Both the position numbers and the translations under genes were made by a program. A DNA stretch of 64,000 nucleotides from UTCHB3 sp964531325 (GTDB taxonomy: Bacteria; Bacteroidota; Ignavibacteria; Ignavibacteriales; Ignavibacteriaceae): the NCBI GenBank assembly GCA_964531325.1, contig CAZHCW010000020.1:4678-68677 (forward strand). Reading direction: 5' to 3'. This document shows, piece by piece, positions 58,054-64,000 of this stretch. The first letter of the stretch is position 1. Each line of letters opens with the position of its first letter. The notes under the pieces were generated by a model, which saw nothing but the letters and a program-made list of their open reading frames with translations, ran no database searches and was not told where the DNA came from.

Positions 58054-59289
58054 ATGCAAACAACTAAATTTTTATCTATCTTAATACTTCTTCTATTCAC
58101 AGGTACATCTGTTGCCCAGGTGCTGGCCGGTGTTGAAGTATTAAGGAAAAACAATTTTGATATTCTTAAAGGGAAAAGAGTTGGGCTGATTACAAACCCT
58201 ACCGGGGTGGACAGGAATCTCGTCTCAACAATAGATATACTTTCAAATGCAGAAGGAGTGAAACTAACAGCACTTTATGGACCTGAACATGGTGTAAGAG
58301 GTGATTTCTCAGCTGGGGATAAAGTTGACACCTATACCGACCCTGTAACAAAAATCCCTGTCTATTCTCTTTATGGTAAAACTCGAAAACCAACCAAAGA
58401 GATGATGAAGGATATTGATATCCTTGTTTTTGATATTCAGGATATTGGCTCAAGGTCTTACACCTACATCTCAACGATGGGCCTTGCAATGGAAGCGGCT
58501 GCAGAATTCAAGAAGAAATTTGTAGTTCTCGACAGACCAAATCCACTCGGTGGACTTAAAATAGAAGGAAACCTCGCAGAAGATGGATATATCTCCTTTG
58601 TCAGCCAGTTTAAAGTACCTTATGCACATGCTCTCACAGTTGGAGAACTTGCCAAATTTTTAAATGGCGAAGGTCAGCTTAAAGGCGGAGTTAAATGTGA
58701 TCTCGAGGTCGTCCCAATGGAGGGCTGGAAAAGAGATATGACTTTTGATCAAACAGGGCTGCCCTGGGTGCTTACTTCACCGCACATCCCTTATAAGGAA
58801 TCGGCAATATTCTATACGACATCGGGAATTATGGGTGAACTTGGAGTAATTTCTGAAGGAGTCGGTTACACTCTTCCCTTTCAAATGTTTGGAGCTGAGT
58901 GGATTGATGGACTTAAATTTGCCGATGAATTAAATAAGATGGATATCCCCGGTGTAATTTTCAGACCTCTTACATTTAAACCGTATTATGGTGCACACAA
59001 AGGGAAATCACTTGGAGGTGTTCAGATTTTTATCACAGATTATAAAAAAGTAAATTTGATGTCGATTCAATTCCTCGTGATGGAGGTAAATAACAAATTT
59101 TATCCCGATAAAAACCCGTTTAAGCTGTGCACACCGGACAGATTAAATATGTTCGACAAAGTTTGTGGATCAGGTAAAATTCGTGAGTTATTCACCAAGA
59201 GAATGAAATATTCTGATATTGAAGAATATCTTAACAAAGATGTTGAAAGTTTTAGGAAAGTATCTTCAAAATACTATTTATATAAATAG
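58054..59289 (+). CDS. namZ: Exo-beta-N-acetylmuramidase NamZ-like (DUF1343)
   Basis: 411 residues from the ATG at 58054; a TTG at 58039, overlapping the hutI stop, is less likely. A signal peptide (about 1-22) precedes the domain. The hallmark GPEHGVRGDF has the proposed catalytic Glu78; GLITNPTGV and DIQDIGSRSYTY are also family motifs. Characterised members (GH171) release N-acetylmuramic acid from the ends of peptidoglycan fragments. Together with MltG, NagA and NagB it supports wall recycling or turnover. Confidence 0.9.
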   Translation: MQTTKFLSILILLLFTGTSVAQVLAGVEVLRKNNFDILKGKRVGLITNPTGVDRNLVSTIDILSNAEGVKLTALYGPEHGVRGDFSAGDKVDTYTDPVTKIPVYSLYGKTRKPTKEMMKDIDILVFDIQDIGSRSYTYISTMGLAMEAAAEFKKKFVVLDRPNPLGGLKIEGNLAEDGYISFVSQFKVPYAHALTVGELAKFLNGEGQLKGGVKCDLEVVPMEGWKRDMTFDQTGLPWVLTSPHIPYKESAIFYTTSGIMGELGVISEGVGYTLPFQMFGAEWIDGLKFADELNKMDIPGVIFRPLTFKPYYGAHKGKSLGGVQIFITDYKKVNLMSIQFLVMEVNNKFYPDKNPFKLCTPDRLNMFDKVCGSGKIRELFTKRMKYSDIEEYLNKDVESFRKVSSKYYLYK

Positions 59290-59295
59290 ATCGTT

Positions 59296-60963
59296 CTAAT
59301 CCACATTCCATTTAAAGTCGAATGTAACCCATCGCGGGATTAATTCGATTGTTGCAGGGAGAACAAAGAATCTTGCAGAGTGTTCGTATGGAAACAATGA
59401 ACCATGGAAATATTCTTTGTTCCCCTTCCTGTCATCAAACATCCACAGTTTATATTTTCCGGGAATAACTTCAGTGAATTCAAAATCGCCATTTGAGTTA
59501 AGTGAAGTGAGGTGACGCCTCGACCCGTTATCCGGGTCTTCAAGTACTACAAGGAAATTTCCGGTTACTCCCTTTATATTGCCCGAAAGCCCTGTAAAAT
59601 TCATCGCATTATAAACCGTAAATTGAGTTGTGATTACAGTATCTCTTGCGTTTCCGGCTGCATCAACAAAATCTTTTAGATTCGTTTTTACCAGATAATT
59701 GTACCCTGAAGACAAGCGTTGATCTATTTTCACTTTAAATGATGCATCATCAATTTTTGTGGCTACAAATTTTACTCCCTTTTTTGATGTATCGGTCACT
59801 TGAATTATTTGTGATACAAAATTTAAATCCACTCCATCGTCAAGAAAAAAAGTGAGTTCAGGTGAATCTATTGCCACATTATTAAGGTCAGCAGGTGCTA
59901 TTTGCGAAATAGAAACCGGAGTGGTATCTTTTTTGTCTGAAATGGGTACTTCAGATTCAAGCATTCCTGACTCGTTCCCCGCCAGGTCCTTTACACCGGA
60001 AAGTCTTATAAGCAACCCTCTGGCAGGATCAACATTTCCCGTAACCGAAAGTGCAATATCCTTCGTCTTCCCGTTTGTCTGATAAACATACTTTGGAGTG
60101 AGTTGAATCTTGCCGGAAGTGTCGGATAGCTGAATGTTATAAGGCATCAGAGATGTTCCCATCACTTCTTCGTTAAATGAAAGCAAAAGATGGTTTTGAT
60201 CTGTCATTACTGTTTTTTGGAGAACGGGAGGTATGGTATCAAATTTTGTAAGCTGGAAATCAAGATTACCTTTTGCAGTATCGTTTTGAGCGAGAGTAAC
60301 ATCTCTATTCAGAATCCCAATCCTGTCGGTATTCAAGTTATAGATAAGATCGCCAAAAGAGTTACCAACGGCAAACAGTCTATAATCTCCCTGTGCAAGT
60401 CCGGTTAAAACATACTCTCCACTTGGTCCCACCTGTGTAACATAATCAGGCTTCCTTTTCAGTAGTGAATCTCCTGGATTACCAAGCCTGTAGGCAAAGA
60501 CAAAAACCTTGTTTGGATCTTTATCATATATTTTTCCAAGAATCGTCCCTTTATCTAAAACATCTCCTGTTGAGATAGCGTACGAATAGGCTTTTGCCAT
60601 GTTATTTGAGTTATTTAGATCAACTACTGAAGTTCCAATGGTAATGTTATAAGTTACATCCGGTTTGAGTTCTTCATTGAAGATAATAGTGGCAGTTTTG
60701 CCACTCCATTCTACTTCAAACCCTTTTTCTAATGCCGGTGAGATAAAAACAGCTTCTTTGAAGGTCCTTTTGTCCACATATTCAGAGAATTTTAGTTCAA
60801 TCTCTTTTCCTTTAAATAAAGTTGTGCCATTTGCCGGAGTTACTTCAACTACCTCAGGCGGGGTTCTATCAACTTCGCCTCCATCGGGTGGCTGCATGTT
60901 CGCACAACCTGTGATGAACAATAAAACTACTGCTATTGAGTAATTTTTAAAGAATCCAGCCAT
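59296..60963 (-). CDS. Ig-like domain lipoprotein
   Basis: 555 residues. The lipobox FITGC places the acyl cysteine at residue 20. An N-terminal SbsA-type Ig-like domain (about 33-125, with TPPEVVEVTPANG and FSEYVDKRTF) is followed by several beta-rich repeats. A C-terminal carboxypeptidase-regulatory-like module may be present near 480-520 (SNGDFEFTEVIPGKYKLW). This layout matches a common Bacteroidota family with an N-terminal Ig-like domain. Its function is unknown. It overlaps the end of mltG by 31 bases, and converges with namZ over a 6-base gap without a terminator. Confidence 0.8.
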   Translation of the reverse strand: MAGFFKNYSIAVVLLFITGCANMQPPDGGEVDRTPPEVVEVTPANGTTLFKGKEIELKFSEYVDKRTFKEAVFISPALEKGFEVEWSGKTATIIFNEELKPDVTYNITIGTSVVDLNNSNNMAKAYSYAISTGDVLDKGTILGKIYDKDPNKVFVFAYRLGNPGDSLLKRKPDYVTQVGPSGEYVLTGLAQGDYRLFAVGNSFGDLIYNLNTDRIGILNRDVTLAQNDTAKGNLDFQLTKFDTIPPVLQKTVMTDQNHLLLSFNEEVMGTSLMPYNIQLSDTSGKIQLTPKYVYQTNGKTKDIALSVTGNVDPARGLLIRLSGVKDLAGNESGMLESEVPISDKKDTTPVSISQIAPADLNNVAIDSPELTFFLDDGVDLNFVSQIIQVTDTSKKGVKFVATKIDDASFKVKIDQRLSSGYNYLVKTNLKDFVDAAGNARDTVITTQFTVYNAMNFTGLSGNIKGVTGNFLVVLEDPDNGSRRHLTSLNSNGDFEFTEVIPGKYKLWMFDDRKGNKEYFHGSLFPYEHSARFFVLPATIELIPRWVTFDFKWNVD

Positions 60964-61976
60964 TTATGATACTCTCTTGCGTAAATTTGATGTTGGTTGT
61001 AGTTCTCGGAGAAGAGATGACGCCCTTCTTTTCCTGCTACAAAAAAGAGATAATTGTGTGATTCGGGATAAACAGCAGCCAGAATAGCATCTTTTCCGGG
61101 ATTTCCAATCGGCCCCGGAGGTAAACCTGAATACTTGTAAGTGTTGTATGGAGAGTCTATTTTAAGATCGGCATTCGTAATTCTATTTTTCAGTGCAGGA
61201 AGAGCATACTGAACTGTAGGATCAGCCTGCAGTTTCATCCCCTTCTTTAACCTGTTGTGATAAACCCCGGAAACACGCGGCATTTCGTCACTATATTTGG
61301 ATTCCCTGCTGATAATCGATGCAAGGGTTAATATCTCATGCAGAGTATAATCTCCCTTGTGGATATCTTCAAGAACCTTTCCTGATAAAACTTTCCGTTG
61401 TTCTCTATATAATTGCTCGATTATCTCAGATGCATATGACGACTTAAAAACCTGTATGTTAATCGGAAGAAGATAACCCTCAAAATTGCCTTTTTCAACT
61501 CCCAATCGTTTGGCGTATGCTGTATCCCTCAACAATATTGCCAACGAATCGGCCGCGTTTAATTTAAACTGTTTTGCCCTGTTAGCAATTCCGTTAATCG
61601 TGATCCCGTTGTAGAGTTCAAATACTATCGGTTTTTCATGATCATCTGAAGCAAGAATTTCCATTAATTCTGTGTAATTAACAGATTTAGGAAGAAAAAA
61701 CAAGCCGGGTTTTAATCTTTTATCAAGCCCATAAATCATTCCGGCAATTTTTGCAAGTGTCACATTCTCAACAACACCGATCTCATTTAGATCAGCAACC
61801 ACTTTAGAAAACGAGGCTCCTGTAGGAATTACATACCTTATCTTTTCAGAACTCGATGTAAAGGGGGTGAAAAAGAGATAAATTAGAATAAAAAAAGCGA
61901 TCAAAAAAGTGGCTCCAACCACCAAAAATTGCTTTTTCGTTAAGAGTTGACTGAACTGAAATTTTTTATTTTCCAT
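60933..61976 (-). CDS. mltG: Endolytic murein transglycosylase MltG
   Basis: 347 residues. One transmembrane helix (about 17-38) is followed by a LysM-like part and the YceG domain. The catalytic Glu225 is in ISRESK, with the SGVYHNRLKKGMKLQADPTVQYA block and the SPYNTYKYSGLPPGPIGNPG block after it. It cuts nascent glycan strands in the membrane and so sets their length. It follows tsaD by a 38-base gap, and its end overlaps the Ig lipoprotein gene. Confidence 0.94.
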   Translation of the reverse strand: MENKKFQFSQLLTKKQFLVVGATFLIAFFILIYLFFTPFTSSSEKIRYVIPTGASFSKVVADLNEIGVVENVTLAKIAGMIYGLDKRLKPGLFFLPKSVNYTELMEILASDDHEKPIVFELYNGITINGIANRAKQFKLNAADSLAILLRDTAYAKRLGVEKGNFEGYLLPINIQVFKSSYASEIIEQLYREQRKVLSGKVLEDIHKGDYTLHEILTLASIISRESKYSDEMPRVSGVYHNRLKKGMKLQADPTVQYALPALKNRITNADLKIDSPYNTYKYSGLPPGPIGNPGKDAILAAVYPESHNYLFFVAGKEGRHLFSENYNQHQIYAREYHKWLDSLKITQ

Positions 61977-62014
61977 CGTGCAAGTTAATAACGGAAGTTA
62001 ATCCTGAAGGGGTA

Positions 62015-63025
62015 TTAATAAAGATACTTTGAGGAAAATGAAGGAAATGGTTCAGATTCGATCGAAAATTTTTCGCCTGCATTACTCAGAGAAGCCCCCC
62101 TATAGGCTATCATCGCAGCATTATCACCACAATATTCAAAAGAAGGAATCACTACAGGAATTCCATAACGACTTCCAATATCTATTATTGCCTGCCTGAT
62201 AACTGAATTGGCAGCCACTCCCCCGTTAAGGCTGATACTCGCCGGTTTATAATTTTTAATTGCCTTTTCAACATTTTTAATCAGTGCTCGCACAACCGCA
62301 TCCTGAAATCCAAATGCTATTTCATTTATCTCTTCTTCAGGAATTTCATTTCCGTTAAAATTCTTTTGAACATACCGAAGAACCGAAGTTTTTAATCCGG
62401 AAAAAGAGAAATGGTAGTCCTGTTTTAAATTTGCAATCGGGAATACAACATCTCTTCTAATCGCCTTTGATGCAGCAGCCTGTATTTTGGGTCCACCGGG
62501 ATACCCCAATCCGGTCATTTTTGCAACCTTATCAAACGCTTCACCGGCCGCATCATCAATTGTAGAACCTAAAAATTTAACTTTGGTGAATGATTCAGCA
62601 AGTGTCAAAAGGGTATGTCCACCCGAGACAGTAAGTACAAGAAGCGGGAATTGCGGTTTATTATCCATAAGGAAACCTGAGAACATATGACCCTCAATGT
62701 GATTGACGGGAATGAAAGGAATCTTTTTCGAATAAGCCAGGTGCTTTGCAAATGTAAAACCGACAAGCAGCGCTCCAATTAAACCGGGTCCGGCTGTTGC
62801 AGCAATTGCGTCTATGTCGTCGATGGTTTTATTTGTTTTTTTGAGTGCTTCTTTAGTGAGTGGTACAATCTGTTCAAGGTGTGCACGACTTGAAAGTTCA
62901 GGAACCACACCGCCGTACAAGGTATGAAAATGTTGCGATGAGATCAGATTTGTTCTGACCTCATCGCCTTCTAATATTGCAACTGAAGTTTCGTCACAAG
63001 ATGTTTCGATCCCTAATATCGTCAT
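62015..63025 (-). CDS. tsaD: tRNA t6A-modification enzyme TsaD
   Basis: 336 residues. The metal ligands His109 and His113 sit in NHIEGH, with the N-terminal ETSCDETS and the IDDAAGEAFDKVAKMTGLGYPGG nucleotide segment. It transfers the threonylcarbamoyl group to A37 of tRNAs reading ANN codons. Its ATG shares 4 bases with the proline dehydrogenase stop. tsaB and tsaE are in the window at 14901-15972; tsaC is not. Confidence 0.96.
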   Translation of the reverse strand: MTILGIETSCDETSVAILEGDEVRTNLISSQHFHTLYGGVVPELSSRAHLEQIVPLTKEALKKTNKTIDDIDAIAATAGPGLIGALLVGFTFAKHLAYSKKIPFIPVNHIEGHMFSGFLMDNKPQFPLLVLTVSGGHTLLTLAESFTKVKFLGSTIDDAAGEAFDKVAKMTGLGYPGGPKIQAAASKAIRRDVVFPIANLKQDYHFSFSGLKTSVLRYVQKNFNGNEIPEEEINEIAFGFQDAVVRALIKNVEKAIKNYKPASISLNGGVAANSVIRQAIIDIGSRYGIPVVIPSFEYCGDNAAMIAYRGASLSNAGEKFSIESEPFPSFSSKYLY

Positions 63026-63924
63026 TTGCCGAACTTAAAAAGATTGGTAAACATCTGACCCGCAACATTTGGATTCTCCTGAAGCCTTCTGATAGAATAT
63101 TTATACCAGTCTTTACCAAATGGTACATAGATTCTAACTTTATATCCTTTCTTCACGAGGGATTCGCGTAAGTCCTCCTTTACGCCAAGTAGCATCTGGA
63201 ATTCCATCTTGTCATTTGAAACTTTCAGGTCATCTTTTAGTTTAATCGCACCATTTACCAGATAATCATCATGAGTAGCAACTCCTACATAATTTCCACC
63301 TTTGAAAATGATTTCCAGTCCTTTCATATAGTTATCGCGAACTGCCTGCCTGTCTTTAAAGGCTATTTCTGCAGGTTCAACATAAATGCCTTTACACAAA
63401 CGGTAATTTGCACCAATTGTATTAAGCTCTTTAATATCATCACAAGTCCTTTTAAGATACGACTGAAGTACAATACCAACATTGTCAAATTCACTCCGTA
63501 ATCGCTTAAATACTTCGATTGTAGATGTAGTACAGGAAGAATCTTCCATATCCATTCTTACAAAATTATTATACTGTTTTGCTTTTATAACTAATTCTTT
63601 TATCTGCTCGTAAGCAAATTCCGGGTCGATGTTGAGGCCCAAAGAAGTAGGTTTAATAGAAAGATTTGCACCAAGCTTATTTTTATCTATCGCATCAAGT
63701 ACGGTAAGACACTCAGCTTTTGCACGGAGTACTTCTTCTTTTGTTGTAATTGACTCTCCAAGTACATCGATGGTAGCAAGAATCCCTTTTTTATTTAGAT
63801 TTTTTACAAGATCCAGGGCATCTTGAAGATATTCACCCGCAATATATTTTTTAGCGAAGAAAAAAACCAGCCTGCGAGGCATCAGTTTTACAACAGCGAC
63901 GATTATTTTATTTATCAACAACAC
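63022..63924 (-). CDS. Proline dehydrogenase (monofunctional)
   Basis: 300 residues, FAD TIM barrel. The motifs RLCKGIYVEP and GVATHDDYL are close to the family's RLVKGAY and ATHN segments, and the C-terminal SIRRLQENPN matches the substrate-binding RRLxErP helix. It oxidises proline to pyrroline-5-carboxylate with electrons to the quinone pool. The start codon is GTG with AGGAG 9 bases upstream. The upstream region holds TATAAT at 63966-63971 (minus), after which the real sequence ends. The dehydrogenase for the product is not in the window. Confidence 0.92.
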   Translation of the reverse strand: MLLINKIIVAVVKLMPRRLVFFFAKKYIAGEYLQDALDLVKNLNKKGILATIDVLGESITTKEEVLRAKAECLTVLDAIDKNKLGANLSIKPTSLGLNIDPEFAYEQIKELVIKAKQYNNFVRMDMEDSSCTTSTIEVFKRLRSEFDNVGIVLQSYLKRTCDDIKELNTIGANYRLCKGIYVEPAEIAFKDRQAVRDNYMKGLEIIFKGGNYVGVATHDDYLVNGAIKLKDDLKVSNDKMEFQMLLGVKEDLRESLVKKGYKVRIYVPFGKDWYKYSIRRLQENPNVAGQMFTNLFKFGK

Positions 63925-63973
63925 AATAAAATTCTCCTAATTTAACATACTAAATTATGAAGACTATTATAAC

Positions 63974-64000
63974 CTGTCTCTTATACACATCTCCGAGCCC
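63974..64000. other. Nextera adapter (Tn5 mosaic end), sequencing artefact
   Basis: The last 27 bases begin with CTGTCTCTTATACACATCT, the 19-base Tn5 mosaic end used in Nextera libraries, followed by CCGAGCCC, the start of the second read adapter. This is not genomic sequence; the contig ends at 63973. Confidence 0.98.

Noticed and set aside
63974..64000. Tn5-like transposon inverted end
   Set aside because: It continues directly into the Nextera read adapter and sits exactly at the contig end, so it is library adapter, not a mobile element.
1..64000. CRISPR arrays, tRNA, rRNA or insertion sequences
   Set aside because: No regular spaced repeats, no tRNA-like cloverleaf in the gaps, no rRNA and no transposase or integrase gene were seen.

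Overview
This window is a dense, AT-rich bacterial chromosome segment whose last 27 bases are sequencing adapter. It most likely comes from the Bacteroidota/Chlorobiota side of the tree, and an Ignavibacteria-like relative fits best. The signs are DUF5683 directly after parAB, a PorX-type response regulator with a PglZ/alkaline-phosphatase domain, a fused cbb3 oxidase ccoNO, a 61-residue histone-H1-like (Hc1) protein, SPOR and Ig-like lipoproteins, lone PASTA proteins, and several upstream regions with the Bacteroidota-type TAnnTTTG promoter element. I infer this placement from gene content; no rRNA is present to prove it.

Layout. Positions 1-8028 are one leftward operon: PASTA protein, rpe, nagA, folP, cdaA, a GT2 glycosyltransferase, a UPF0173 hydrolase, parA, parB, DUF5683 and a zinc-ribbon protein cut by the left edge. 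Rightward genes follow at 8193-12423: a POT peptide transporter, an RqcH/NFACT protein and nagB. Leftward porX-tsaE-tsaB-DUF1573-accD-panC occupies 12479-17537. From 17613 to 30349, leftward, lie the trimeric [FeFe] hydrogenase hydCBA and then a complete cbb3 oxidase block (ccoI, ccoS, ccoNO, ccoQ, ccoP, ccoG, ccoH, TauE/SafE-like). Rightward htrA-purB come next. A divergent pair for lysine catabolism follows: alpha-aminoadipic semialdehyde dehydrogenase leftward and lysine 6-transaminase rightward. The leftward operon MFS-dusB-PAP2-polX-enoyl-CoA hydratase-apt spans 36601-42339. A leftward hydrolase-bioY-ETF:quinone oxidoreductase-like-Hc1 group ends at a strong terminator. hisA and a universal stress gene are rightward. 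A long leftward operon from glgA to a polyprenyl synthase includes gmhB-like, lipoprotein, outer-membrane barrel, TPR, glyA and tatC genes. SPOR, hutI and namZ are rightward, and proDH-tsaD-mltG-Ig lipoprotein leftward closes the window.

Together the genes describe a flexible heterotroph. It has microaerobic respiration (cbb3) next to NAD/ferredoxin-linked H2 metabolism, peptide, lysine, proline and histidine use, amino-sugar and peptidoglycan recycling (NamZ, MltG, NagA, NagB), glycogen synthesis and cyclic di-AMP signalling. Many genes overlap by 1-4 bases, indicating translational coupling.

No tRNA, rRNA, CRISPR array or insertion sequence is visible. I did not find an obviously new multigene system. 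The most unusual observations are a PolX whose polymerase aspartates are all lost, a Cys/His-rich extension on HydB, a perfect-looking sigma-54 promoter between hydC and htrA, a probable FNR site before ccoI, an RHK (not RHR) diadenylate cyclase, a panC with a probable non-ATG start, and a terminator placed 7 bases before rqcH. Positions 63974-64000 are Nextera (Tn5 mosaic end) adapter, so the contig truly ends at 63973.
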